A DNA stretch of 64,000 nucleotides from assembly GCF_900114455.1 (NCBI RefSeq), contig NZ_FOTC01000001.1:893058-957057 (forward strand), written 5' to 3'. This document shows positions 53,384-62,174 of the stretch, piece after piece. The notes beneath the pieces are model-generated. The model had not been told where the DNA came from. It did not search any database and worked only from the letters and a program-made list of their open reading frames with translations. A program made the translations under genes and the position numbers. Position 1 is the first letter of the stretch. Every line of letters begins with the position of its first letter. The DNA is from Halogranum rubrum (lineage in GTDB: Archaea; Halobacteriota; Halobacteria; Halobacteriales; Haloferacaceae).

Positions 53384-56300
53384 CTACTCGCTCTGCGTCT
53401 CGATGAACAACGCCTGCACGTCGACGATGTTGACCTCGCCGTTGCCGTTGAAGTCGAACGCCTCTGGGTAGTTCTGGACGCCGTCGCTCTCGTAGTTCTG
53501 GAAGAGCGCCTGCACGTCGACGATGTTGAACTCACCGTTGCCGTTGACGTCCTCGTAGCGGCCGTCGCCGTCCGGGTCGGTCGGTGCATTCTCGAAGCTC
53601 CCGACCGGTCCGGGCGCGGAGTCGTCACTCACGGCGACGATTTCGATGGCGTTGACCTGCGGGTTCTCCACGTCGTGGATGAACTCGATGTCGATGTCGC
53701 CGTCGGATCCGGCGGTCACCGTGACCGACTCCATCCCGGCGGTCTGGTCGCCGTACGCCGCGATGGGGTCGAAGCTCTGCAGTTCGGTCGTTCCCTCGAT
53801 GTTCACGTCGAAGACGCGGTCACCGACTGCGCTGGTGCCGTCGAAGCCGTCGTAGAAGTACAGACGGACCTCGTAGGTCTGTCCGGCCTCGATCTGGTCG
53901 GCGAACTCCCACGCCATCTCGGGGGATGCCGATGGGTCGTAGCGTTCCTTCTGGAACACCTCGTTCGGCGTGCTCGAGGGCACCGACGCGTCGACGGCGT
54001 CGACGGTGTAGGTGCCGCCGGGGATAGCTCCGCCGGCGACGAGGTACTGGCTCGGTGAGCCATCCGTGTCGGCGCTCCACACGGGACCGTCGTCGGTCGC
54101 CGCGACTTCAGGTCCACCCACGTTGACGCGGTGGATGACGTCGCCGTCGACCGGCGGAGCGTCCGTGTCCTGAATCGTCACGTCGACCGTGTCGGTGTCG
54201 CTGAACTCGCCGTCGGAGACGCTGACCTGGAAGGTGAGCGTCGTGTCGCCGTCGACGTCCGGGGCGGTGAACGTCACCTGTTCGCTGTCGCTCACGTCGA
54301 GCAGTCCGTCGGGCGTGCCCGCCGTCTGCGTCCACGTGTAGCCGAGTTGGTCGCCGTTCGGGTCGCTGGAGCCGGACGCATCGAGCGTCACCGTCTGCCC
54401 TTCGTCGACTGTGACGTCGCCACCGGCGTCGGCCACCGGTGGCTCGTTCGTCGGCGCGTCGACGTACTCGACGTTGAGGTCGGTCCAGGTCGCGTCGAAC
54501 GTCGAACTGGCCTGGTAGGACGTCGCGATGACGCCGACTGCGAGACCGCTACCGTCGGTACTGTCGAGCCAACTGGCCGGGATGGCCGTCGTGCCGACCG
54601 TCGTCTTCGCCCCACCGTCGACACCGTACTCGGCGGTGAGTGCGACTTCGTCGATACCGTTGTCGGGGTCGGGGTCGGTCGTCGGGTCGACCGTCAAGTA
54701 GAGGTCGGTGTTCGTCGACGGACCCGTCACAGTGCTGTCGTCGGGCTGTGCGACGCCGGTGAAGGTCCCGTCGACCTCTTTGGCCAACTGGACACCACCG
54801 GTTCCGCCGTTAGCGGAGACGACGACTTTCGCGTAGTTGTCCTGGTCACCGGTTCCGACGTAGATACCTATCGCTTGGTAGTTCTGCGGACTGTCCGGGA
54901 ACCCGTTGACCGTCGTCGAGACGGTGAACGGTTCGCCTGGCGCGTCGATGCCGCGCTGGAAGGCGAACTGCTGGCTGTTCTGGTCGTTGACCGCGTCACC
55001 GCCCGGGACGCTCTCGACCGACAGCACCTGTGCCGCCCCACCGACCGTCATCTGGTCGGGGTCGTAGAGGTCGAGGTAGTCGTCCTGTCCGTTCGTCATC
55101 AGGCCCGTCCACCCCTGTCCGTTGTCGCCGAACAGCGTCGTCTCGGAGAAGTCCATCTCCACCGGGAGCGACGTGTCGACGCCGTTGTTCGCGTCGAGTG
55201 CGAACGGGTCCTGCGTGTCGTCGATACCGTCGTTGTCGTCGTCCGGGTCGTTCAGGTTGGACGTGCCGTCGTCGTCGAAGTCGGCCGGCGTCGACGCGGC
55301 CGAACATGGGTCGGTCCCGTTGTCGAGTTCGTCGGCGTTGTCGTAGCCGTCGTTGTCTTCGTCGAGGCTCGCGTCGTCGGCACCGGTACACTGCGTCCCG
55401 GTGTTTCCGTCGTAGTCGTTCGGCTCGAACACCGTGATGCCGCCACGAGCGGTCCAGACGGTCCCCGGGAAGGGACCCTCGTCACTCTGTGCGGCGATGC
55501 CGAGCGCGCTGATGTCGCTGAAGAAGTTTCCTTCCTGGTTCGTCACTCCGTCGCCTGCGGCGTTGAGTTCGACGCGCTCGACGGAGCCGCCGTTCTCGAC
55601 GACGAGCAGGTCGCCCTGCATCGCGCCGCCGAAGTTCGAAGCGGTGTACTCGTCGATACCGCCGGTCCAACCGAAGGTGTTCCCGAGGGAGTTGTCTTCG
55701 GTCGGGTCCTGGTAGTCACACTCGACCGGGTTGACGAGCGAGGCCGGAACGGGGCTGTTGCTCTCGGTGATGTCGAGAATCACGTTCCCGTCCTTGTCGT
55801 AGATGTCTGCGCCGGTCGGGTTCCCGCGAATCGGGGCCGCGTGGCCGCCGTAGGAACCCTGCGTGGCGAGGTGTAGCTGGTCGCCGGTGCTGTAACTGCC
55901 GTCCTCGTTAGGGGCGTTCGTACAGATGCCGGCGGGACCTTCGTCGACCGGTATCCCACCCCAGCCACCGTTCGGGCCGTTGTCGATGACGTAGAGCTGG
56001 TCGTCCTCCGAGAGGACGAGGTCGTAGGGGTTGCGGTAACCCGACGAGTAGACCTGAACCGGGCCGTTCTCGAGCCACTTCGCTTGGTTCAGTCCGTTGT
56101 TGCCACCGAACGGCAGGTCGTCGCCGTCCGTGGCGTCGTCGTTCTGGATGGTCGGGATGCCGTAGTAGAACGGCAGGTCCGGGTAGTTGCTGTTGTAGTT
56201 CTGGAGATTCTTCGCGCCGAAGCTCTCGACCTGTTGCAGGTCGATGGTCAGGACGGCGGCCGACAGGGCGTACTCGGGCGTGTGACCGAAGTTGTTACTC

Positions 56301-57763
56301 GGCGCTCCCTTGTTCGCGTGGCCACCCGATGCGACGTACAGCGTGTTGCCGTCGTCGCTCAGGTCCAGCCCGTTCGTCGCGTGGTTCTCCTCAGAGCGCG
56401 GAAGCCCGAGGACCAACACTTCGTGCGTGATTTCGCTGTCGGCGAGGACGCCGTCCCCACCCCAGTCGAGGGTGAGCCGCGAAATCGCACCGGAGTTGGT
56501 ATCGACGCTGTCGTCGTCGTCACCGACCTTGATGGTCGGGTCGCTCGACGAGACGTAGAGCACGGGCGTCGAAGCCGTTCCTCCGACCGTGATGCCGGTG
56601 ATCTGACGGTCGTTCTCACCCGAGTTGTAGCTCCCGTCGTCGTTGTGGTTCGGGATGTCTTGGACGAGGCCGATCTCCTTCTCGTAGACGACGGAGTAGG
56701 AGTTCGCGCCGTTGCGCTCGATTTCGAGCGCGTAGACCATCCCGTTCTGCTTGGTGACGTAGAGTCGGTCGTCGGGACCGAACTCCAACGCGGTCAGCGA
56801 CCCGTCACCGAAACCTTGGAGACTGCTCTTACCGAAGCCGATCTGCGCCGTGCTCGCCCCCTCACCCGAGAGTGAGACGGAGAGCGGCGAGTTGCTACCG
56901 GAGTGGCTGACTTCGAGCGTCCCCGACTTCGCCTGTGCGTCGGACGGCGTGAACGAGACGGGGATGCTGGCGGACTCGCCGGGTGCGAGCGTGTTCGTCG
57001 AAGCTGAGCCAGCGGAGAAGTCCCCGTCACCGGAGACGGAGACGTCCGTGATGTCGATACTCGGGTCACCGTCGCCGCCGAGGTTGGTCACCGTGACCGT
57101 GTTCGTCTCGGAGTCACCGACGAGAACGCTCCCGAAGTCGAGACTCGACTGCCCGCCGAGTTCGTTTGCTTGTGGCTCCGAGGAGACGACCTCGATAGCA
57201 GATATCTTGGCGTTGTCGACGACGGTGGTGAACTCGACGTCGAGCGTCCCGTCGGTGGGCGTGACAGTGTAGGACTTCATCGTCCCGACGTCGTGACCGA
57301 CGTCTGCGTGGATGTCGTAGTCGTTCAGAACCTGCTGGCCCTCGACGGAGACGTCGAACTCACGTGCGCCGTTAGATGTGGCGAAAATCTCTGCGAAGTA
57401 CAGTCGCACTTCGTACTGCTGGTTCGCGGTGACGTCGAAGTCCCACTGCGTGTCACCGTAGCGCTCCGTCTCGAACACCGCCGATGGTGTGCTACCGGGA
57501 ACCGTCCCGTCAGTCGAGACGGCGTCCGACGTCGAGTACGTGCTCGTACTTCCGCTGACGGTTACCCCGCTCGTCGATCCGGGCGACGTCCAGTCGGGAC
57601 CGCCGTCGGTCGCGGAGACGGTCGACCCACCCGCGTTCACTCGATAGAAGGTCCCCGTCTGTGCGCTCGCCGTCCCCGCAGCGAACGCGACGGTTCCTGC
57701 GAAGGTGGACGTGACGAGGAGGAGCGTCAACAGGAGGACGAAGGGTCGCTTCGCCCGACTCAT
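53384..57763 (-). CDS. Giant secreted sugar-dehydrogenase, malectin and dockerin protein
   Basis: The 1459-residue protein has a signal (~1-34), a malectin (~35-205), an ASPM/SPD-2/Hydin-like Ig module (~207-305) and a beta-propeller of the PQQ-type glucose/sorbosone dehydrogenase family (~307-775; LTALEFGPDDRLYVTKQNG, ENHATNGLDLSDDGNTLYVASGGH, SSGYRNPYDLVLSEDDQLYV). An Asp-rich TSP3-like calcium stretch (~780-850), a concanavalin-like domain (~855-1085), a PKD (~1090-1175) and a second malectin (~1185-1375) follow. A C-terminal dockerin (~1385-1455) has loops DVNGNGEFNIVD and DFNGNGEVNIVD. The conserved His of the propeller is a candidate catalytic residue. PQQ is not proven. Confidence 0.9.
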   Translation of the reverse strand: MSRAKRPFVLLLTLLLVTSTFAGTVAFAAGTASAQTGTFYRVNAGGSTVSATDGGPDWTSPGSTSGVTVSGSTSTYSTSDAVSTDGTVPGSTPSAVFETERYGDTQWDFDVTANQQYEVRLYFAEIFATSNGAREFDVSVEGQQVLNDYDIHADVGHDVGTMKSYTVTPTDGTLDVEFTTVVDNAKISAIEVVSSEPQANELGGQSSLDFGSVLVGDSETNTVTVTNLGGDGDPSIDITDVSVSGDGDFSAGSASTNTLAPGESASIPVSFTPSDAQAKSGTLEVSHSGSNSPLSVSLSGEGASTAQIGFGKSSLQGFGDGSLTALEFGPDDRLYVTKQNGMVYALEIERNGANSYSVVYEKEIGLVQDIPNHNDDGSYNSGENDRQITGITVGGTASTPVLYVSSSDPTIKVGDDDDSVDTNSGAISRLTLDWGGDGVLADSEITHEVLVLGLPRSEENHATNGLDLSDDGNTLYVASGGHANKGAPSNNFGHTPEYALSAAVLTIDLQQVESFGAKNLQNYNSNYPDLPFYYGIPTIQNDDATDGDDLPFGGNNGLNQAKWLENGPVQVYSSGYRNPYDLVLSEDDQLYVIDNGPNGGWGGIPVDEGPAGICTNAPNEDGSYSTGDQLHLATQGSYGGHAAPIRGNPTGADIYDKDGNVILDITESNSPVPASLVNPVECDYQDPTEDNSLGNTFGWTGGIDEYTASNFGGAMQGDLLVVENGGSVERVELNAAGDGVTNQEGNFFSDISALGIAAQSDEGPFPGTVWTARGGITVFEPNDYDGNTGTQCTGADDASLDEDNDGYDNADELDNGTDPCSAASTPADFDDDGTSNLNDPDDDNDGIDDTQDPFALDANNGVDTSLPVEMDFSETTLFGDNGQGWTGLMTNGQDDYLDLYDPDQMTVGGAAQVLSVESVPGGDAVNDQNSQQFAFQRGIDAPGEPFTVSTTVNGFPDSPQNYQAIGIYVGTGDQDNYAKVVVSANGGTGGVQLAKEVDGTFTGVAQPDDSTVTGPSTNTDLYLTVDPTTDPDPDNGIDEVALTAEYGVDGGAKTTVGTTAIPASWLDSTDGSGLAVGVIATSYQASSTFDATWTDLNVEYVDAPTNEPPVADAGGDVTVDEGQTVTLDASGSSDPNGDQLGYTWTQTAGTPDGLLDVSDSEQVTFTAPDVDGDTTLTFQVSVSDGEFSDTDTVDVTIQDTDAPPVDGDVIHRVNVGGPEVAATDDGPVWSADTDGSPSQYLVAGGAIPGGTYTVDAVDASVPSSTPNEVFQKERYDPSASPEMAWEFADQIEAGQTYEVRLYFYDGFDGTSAVGDRVFDVNIEGTTELQSFDPIAAYGDQTAGMESVTVTAGSDGDIDIEFIHDVENPQVNAIEIVAVSDDSAPGPVGSFENAPTDPDGDGRYEDVNGNGEFNIVDVQALFQNYESDGVQNYPEAFDFNGNGEVNIVDVQALFIETQSE
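53639..53921. repeat. 283-bp malectin-end repeat, copy 2
   Basis: Second copy, at the 3' region of the dehydrogenase gene before its dockerin. Equal length to 49288-49570 with very few differences. Confidence 0.85.
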
Positions 57764-58262
57764 AGTGTCCCTCCACGATGCTGTTCGTGTCCCTGTAAAG
57801 CATCTACGCCAGCTGCGAATCTGCGATAAGGTGCAGACGGTGGCCCGCGTAATTTATCAGTTTGTCGTATCATAGTAGACAACTCACCGACGAGTCGGGA
57901 GTTCGGCCTGAGTTACATGACAGGGTATGTAGGTACACACCAGCTAACTGCGTCTTAGCCGTATAATATACGAAAATAGTCTTGATAAACGACCAATATA
58001 ACGCGAATATAGCGAACAACTTCTATCTGACAGTAATAGACAAAACCGAGATAGGGAGACGACTTTCTCCGTGTCAGATAAAATTTCTCGAATTCGATTC
58101 TGTTTGTACACTCTGTACAATTTTATAATCTGTCAGAGGAGGGGAAGAGCCACTTCGAGAATATTTCACCATATCGAGAAAGTCACGTAAGCGAAGCGCG
58201 CCGGAAAGTCCGGCCACAATTCGTTTATAGACGGTACCGCGGTCGGTCGACGTTTGACATGA
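57764..58262. promoter_or_regulatory. 499-base AT-rich control region upstream of the cluster
   Basis: GC drops markedly here. It contains CTTTACA centred about 34 bases before the dehydrogenase start and many TATA-like runs (GTATAATATACG, TTTATAATC). TCTGACA occurs at 58026, with the inverse TGTCAGA at 58073 and 58131. A pair TGTACA-CTC-TGTACA lies near 58107-58119. These could be operator sites for the five-gene cluster. No gene is seen. Confidence 0.6.
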
Positions 58263-58634
58263 CTACTCGTTGACACCGACGACGACCGCAGACCGAATCT
58301 CCAGTGCGGTCTCGAACTCGTCACGACGGTCGAGACGCGAAGCGACTCGTCGAAGCTGTTCGGTGTGTGCGCGTTCGACGGCGTCGGTCTCGCGGCGGTC
58401 GAAGCCGAGTCTGTCGCCGATGGTCCGCCAGTGGTCGCGCGAGACGAGAAACGTCGCTCGCTCGCTGTCTTCGTCGACGAGTTCGAACGCCTGGTAGTAG
58501 TCGTCGAGTCGGGGGGCGAGGTCGGCCTGTACCCGACGGAGGAGGTAGGGGAGCGCCTTCGGTGGAACGCTCGCCTTCGCCGCCGTCAAGACGAGAATCT
58601 GTCCCTCGATGGGAATCTCGGTGGTCTCCTCCAC
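58263..58634 (-). CDS. Haloarchaeal protein of unknown function in SAMP operon
   Basis: The 123-residue protein is mostly helical and acidic, with VPPKALPYLLRRVQADLAPRLDDYYQAFELV at its centre and FETALEIRSAVVVGVNE at the end. It starts one base after the preceding gene's stop, so it is in the operon with SAMP1. No family is recognised. Confidence 0.75.
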   Translation of the reverse strand: MEETTEIPIEGQILVLTAAKASVPPKALPYLLRRVQADLAPRLDDYYQAFELVDEDSERATFLVSRDHWRTIGDRLGFDRRETDAVERAHTEQLRRVASRLDRRDEFETALEIRSAVVVGVNE

Positions 58635-58635
58635 G

Positions 58636-58902
58636 TCATCCTCCGGCGCGCATCGCCTTCTGCGAGAACTGTTCGATGAGCGGTTCCAGCGTCGCTTCGT
58701 CGCCCTGAAAGACGACGGTGACCTCCGTGAGCGAGACGGTCGGACCGATGCTCACCTTCTCGTTCGACAGCGACGCCTCCCAGTCGTCGCCCGTGACCGT
58801 GTCGTCGCCCACCTGCTCGCCGCCGAGGTTTTCGAGGTAGTGGATGGCGAGTCGCTGAGAGATGCCACGGAAGGCCTTCTCGCGGGTGACGGTGTCGGTC
58901 AT
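58636..58902 (-). CDS. 88-residue protein in SAMP operon, ends in Gly-Gly
   Basis: The product begins MTDTVTREKAFRGISQRLAI and ends with KAMRAGG. It resembles the MoaD-related C-terminal-domain proteins (DUF1952-like, tentative) often encoded beside MoaD. Its ATG overlaps the SAMP1 stop by one base (TGATG). The terminal Gly-Gly is striking: it might be a second conjugation or thiocarboxylation tail, or simply chance. Confidence 0.75.
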   Translation of the reverse strand: MTDTVTREKAFRGISQRLAIHYLENLGGEQVGDDTVTGDDWEASLSNEKVSIGPTVSLTEVTVVFQGDEATLEPLIEQFSQKAMRAGG

Positions 58903-59180
58903 CAGCCACCTGCGACGGGCGGGAAGACACTCAACGTGTCGCCGTCTTCGAGTTCCGTCTCGACACCGGCCATGTGGAGCACCTCGCGGCCGTTCTTCAG
59001 GACGTTTATCTGGGGTTTGAGCCCCCCGTTCTGGAGAATCTGTCCCTCAAGCCCGTCGAACTCGTCTTCGAGTGCACCGAGCACGTCGCCGACGAGCGCT
59101 CCGTCCTCGTACTCTCGCTCTATGGTCTTCGTGCCGACCGCTTCGCGAAAGGTCGCAAAGAACCGCAGTTCCAGTCGCAT
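58902..59180 (-). CDS. samp1: Small archaeal modifier protein SAMP1/MoaD
   Basis: The 92-residue protein is a beta-grasp MoaD/SAMP with MRLELRFFATFREAVGTKTI at the start, INVLKNGREV in the middle and a tail SVFPPVAGG. The FFATFREAVG pattern matches SAMP1, which in Haloferax is attached to lysines by UbaA and also supports molybdenum cofactor synthesis. A TTTTTAC box is centred about 27 bases upstream. It is the first gene of a three-gene operon with the two proteins below. Confidence 0.92.
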   Translation of the reverse strand: MRLELRFFATFREAVGTKTIEREYEDGALVGDVLGALEDEFDGLEGQILQNGGLKPQINVLKNGREVLHMAGVETELEDGDTLSVFPPVAGG

Positions 59181-59200
59181 ACCGTCTGATGCGTCCGCTC

Positions 59201-59210
59201 GGGTAAAAAG
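59201..59210 (-). promoter_or_regulatory. TATA-like box CTTTTTACCC of SAMP1
   Basis: Centred about 27 bases before the ATG at 59180, the spacing for a leaderless transcript. Confidence 0.6.
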
Positions 59211-59230
59211 ATACGCGGAGGTGTGCGCCG

Positions 59231-60157
59231 TCAGCGTCTCTCGCGGACCGAGAGCGCGAGCATCGACGCGACGAGTGCGACGGACCCCACGGTGATACCG
59301 AACCCGGGAATCGTCGTTTGCGTGCGCGAGCGTATCGTCTCGTCCGTCTGTCTCGTCGCGCTCGCCACCTGTGACATCTCCGAGGCCGAGTCGTCCCCGC
59401 CGACGACGGCAGTGGCCGTCGCCAACGTCGTCTCGTTGAGCGACACCGAGACGTTCAGCACCGTCCCACTGCGTACCGCAGAGAGGTCGAGTCGTTCGTC
59501 GAACCGACCACCCGCTCCGAGCGTCGTCTGCACCGAGAACAGTACGGGCCGTGGGCCGTCGTTGTGGAGTCGGAGGGTGATTTCGGTTCCCGCCGGGAGG
59601 TCCACCTGTCCAGCGAACTGTGCGTCCGTGTGCTGGTCGAGAGCCACCGTTCCGTCGGCGGTTTGGTCGTCGAACTGCGTGGTCACGTCGTCGTCGTCCG
59701 TCGTGACGGTCCATCCGGCCGCCGATAGGTTCGCCGTGGAGGCGCTCTCACCGAGCGACCCCCGTCCGTCGTCGACGTGGACGACGCGCTCCTCGTAGAC
59801 GAGGACGTACCGCCCGTCGAGTGGCGTGGTGTCGATGACGGCCGTTCCGCTCGGGTCGAGTGTCACTGTGTCGACGACCTGTCCGAGCGTGTCGTCTTCG
59901 CGGACGGTGTAGAGCGTAAAGCTGCGGTCGCTCTCTGCGACCTGCCTGAGACCGGCGTCGGCCGCCGCTTCGACGGCCGTCGCGCCGTCGAACGAGAGCG
60001 TCTGTCCCTGCCAAGCGGTCTGTCGGGAGTCCAATCGTACGTCGGCGTCGGCCACGTCGGCGGTCGGTTCCGCTGTGACGACACCACCGGGGAGGAGGAC
60101 AGCGAGGACCACGAGGGCGGCGAACATCGTGCGTCGGATATCGAATGCGTGTGCCAT
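59231..60157 (-). CDS. Surface protein with PGF-type C-terminal signal
   Basis: The 308-residue protein has an N-terminal Sec-type signal after FDIRRTMFAALVVLAVLLPGG, a mostly beta region resembling BGTF-type haloarchaeal surface domains, and a Thr-rich segment. It ends with IPGFGITVGSVALVASMLALSVRERR. The PGFG-hydrophobic-RER tail fits the PGF-CTERM signal cut by archaeosortase A, after which the protein would be lipid-anchored. The ATG before AHAFDIRR is chosen because upstream residues are not halophilic. Its cargo is unknown. Confidence 0.8.
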   Translation of the reverse strand: MAHAFDIRRTMFAALVVLAVLLPGGVVTAEPTADVADADVRLDSRQTAWQGQTLSFDGATAVEAAADAGLRQVAESDRSFTLYTVREDDTLGQVVDTVTLDPSGTAVIDTTPLDGRYVLVYEERVVHVDDGRGSLGESASTANLSAAGWTVTTDDDDVTTQFDDQTADGTVALDQHTDAQFAGQVDLPAGTEITLRLHNDGPRPVLFSVQTTLGAGGRFDERLDLSAVRSGTVLNVSVSLNETTLATATAVVGGDDSASEMSQVASATRQTDETIRSRTQTTIPGFGITVGSVALVASMLALSVRERR

Positions 60158-60460
60158 TGACCTGAGTTGGCGTCCCGCGGTACGTCGATTACCGCGAGAA
60201 CGGGCCGTACGAACCGGTTGGACGCCTATCATATAGCTGTTGTTCTCGCCCTCGAACAGTCGAGAATAAAATGAGTCCGACTGCTCGTCTCACTGCCGCC
60301 GCACGGAGTACGTCGCTCTCGGCGTACAGCATCGAGAAGCGAGAATCGACGTCGAGAACTGAGTCGAGGATCGACCAGTGAGAACGGACACACGAGAACG
60401 GAGTGAGAACAGCAATACGAGAACGGAAAACGAGACGCGAAGCGCGTACTGTACGCGGAC

Positions 60461-60847
60461 TCAGCGCTTGCCGAATCGAATCCCGTCCTCGACGAGACGG
60501 GCGTTTCGCTCACGGTCGAGGCGGTCTGCCAGCCAGTCGACTTCGTAGAGTTGTGCGACGAGGTCGGCGTAGAGGTTCCGCCACGCGATGGCGTAGATGG
60601 GTGACTGCCCCCACGCGCGGAGTTCGGGGACGAACTCGTCGTACGTCTCGAAGTTCGATTCGAGATGTTCGAGTGCGTCGGCGACGGCACCGACGGCCTC
60701 ACCCTCGTCGTCAGCCTGCTCGATGGCGCGGTTGAGACTCGCTTCGATACCCTCGACCGCTCGCATCATATCCTGCTCTGTGGCTTCGCTGCCTTCCGGT
60801 AGCGAGTCCAGAATCGGTCGGGGAACGCCGAGTGAGATGTCGTCCAT
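60461..60847 (-). CDS. Hypothetical helical haloarchaeal protein
   Basis: The 128-residue protein is acidic, all-helical in prediction, with SLPEGSEATEQDMMRAVEG and PIYAIAWRNLYADLVAQLYEVDWLADRLDRERN; no signal. A TTTTTAC box centred about 28 bases before the ATG supports expression. No family is recognised. It follows an MFS gene on the same strand with its own promoter. Confidence 0.75.
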   Translation of the reverse strand: MDDISLGVPRPILDSLPEGSEATEQDMMRAVEGIEASLNRAIEQADDEGEAVGAVADALEHLESNFETYDEFVPELRAWGQSPIYAIAWRNLYADLVAQLYEVDWLADRLDRERNARLVEDGIRFGKR

Positions 60848-60948
60848 GTCCGCGAGATTGGTCCGCCCGAGTAAAAAGCCGTGGGAGGCGACGTCGCGAG
60901 AGACGGTGTTCGGACACCGAAGCAGTTCGAGTGTTCGTTCGCCGCAGT

Positions 60949-62109
60949 TCAGACGCTCGCTTCCGTCAGCGACCACCGTGGCACGACGAGTACCGCGACA
61001 CCGGCGAGTGCGACGAGGTTCAGGGCGGCGAGGACGAGAAAGCCGCCCGTGTAACTCCCCATCGCGTCTCGGAGTGCACCCGTGAGGGCGGGGACCACCA
61101 GCGCGGCGACGTTGCCGGCGGCGACCATCGTCGCGATGGCCGTCCCTTCTCTGTCCGTCTCCCTCGTGGCGAGTGCGTACGTCGCGCCGAAGGGGAGCGA
61201 GACGGCGACCATCGCCACGAGCGGCAAGGCGAGCAGCAGCGCCGACCCGGACCCGAGTGCGAGCACACCGAATCCAACAGCACCCACCGCCGTCGACCCG
61301 GCGAGGAGTCCCTCGTCGCCGACGGGCCACGACCAGACGATGGTGCCGCCGAACGCTCGTCCCAGCGTCGCCATCAGCAGGACGGCGGCGTTCAGCGGAC
61401 CGACGACGCCGATGTCGGCGTAGTACGCCGTGATGAACGTCGACAGCGTGATGTAGGAGGCGATGACCGCGACGTAGCACAGCGAGGCGACGACGACGGT
61501 CGGATGCGTGAGGACGCGCCGAACGCTGTCCGTCGCGGCCGGGTCCGCAGTCGGACTCGTCGCGTCGGTCGATCGGTGACGCCACAAGAGGGCGAGTCCG
61601 GGAAGTGCCAGCACGCCGCCGAGGGCGTTCAATCCGACGGGCACGGTGACGAGCGTCGGTGCCGCGAGGAAGCCGATTGCGCCGCCGAGCGTGAGCATCC
61701 CGCCGTAGATGCCCTGTTCGCGGGTCGCCGTCCCGCCCGTCGCGAGTCGCGAAATCTGCGTCGCGCCGACGCTGAGGACGAACCCGCCGGTGAGACCCCA
61801 GAGGAACCGAAGCGCGAGGAGCGTCCCGAACGTCGTCGCGAAGTCGAGGGCGACGGCGAGGACGGCGTGGACCAGCGTCCCGTAGAGCAACAACTCCGTC
61901 GCACCGCGCCGGTCGAGGAGGCGACTCGTCGGCGCTTGCGCGACGACGAACGCGCCGAGTGCCGCGCTCATCAACAGGCCGAAGGCGGCGAACCCGACGC
62001 CCAACTCGTCCATGAGCACGCCGGGGACGGCGGCGTAGGCGAAGAGAACGTAGCCGACGCTCGCGACGACGAGATGTGGGGCGAGGCGGAGGCCGCGCGG
62101 TGCGCTCAC
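60949..62109 (-). CDS. MFS transporter
   Basis: The 386-residue protein has about twelve membrane segments. The MFS motif between helices 2 and 3 is seen as SRLLDRRGATELLLYG, and the helix-4 region reads LRFLWGLTGGFVLSVGATQIS. It starts with GTG at 62109. The C-terminus is short. The transported substrate cannot be inferred; it resembles small-molecule efflux or nutrient carriers of the family. Confidence 0.9.
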   Translation of the reverse strand: MSAPRGLRLAPHLVVASVGYVLFAYAAVPGVLMDELGVGFAAFGLLMSAALGAFVVAQAPTSRLLDRRGATELLLYGTLVHAVLAVALDFATTFGTLLALRFLWGLTGGFVLSVGATQISRLATGGTATREQGIYGGMLTLGGAIGFLAAPTLVTVPVGLNALGGVLALPGLALLWRHRSTDATSPTADPAATDSVRRVLTHPTVVVASLCYVAVIASYITLSTFITAYYADIGVVGPLNAAVLLMATLGRAFGGTIVWSWPVGDEGLLAGSTAVGAVGFGVLALGSGSALLLALPLVAMVAVSLPFGATYALATRETDREGTAIATMVAAGNVAALVVPALTGALRDAMGSYTGGFLVLAALNLVALAGVAVLVVPRWSLTEASV

Positions 62110-62174
62110 TGCGTGGCCTCTCGAATTGCGTCCCGACCAACCGCGTCCACGTCACACTCCGAAACCATACTGGC

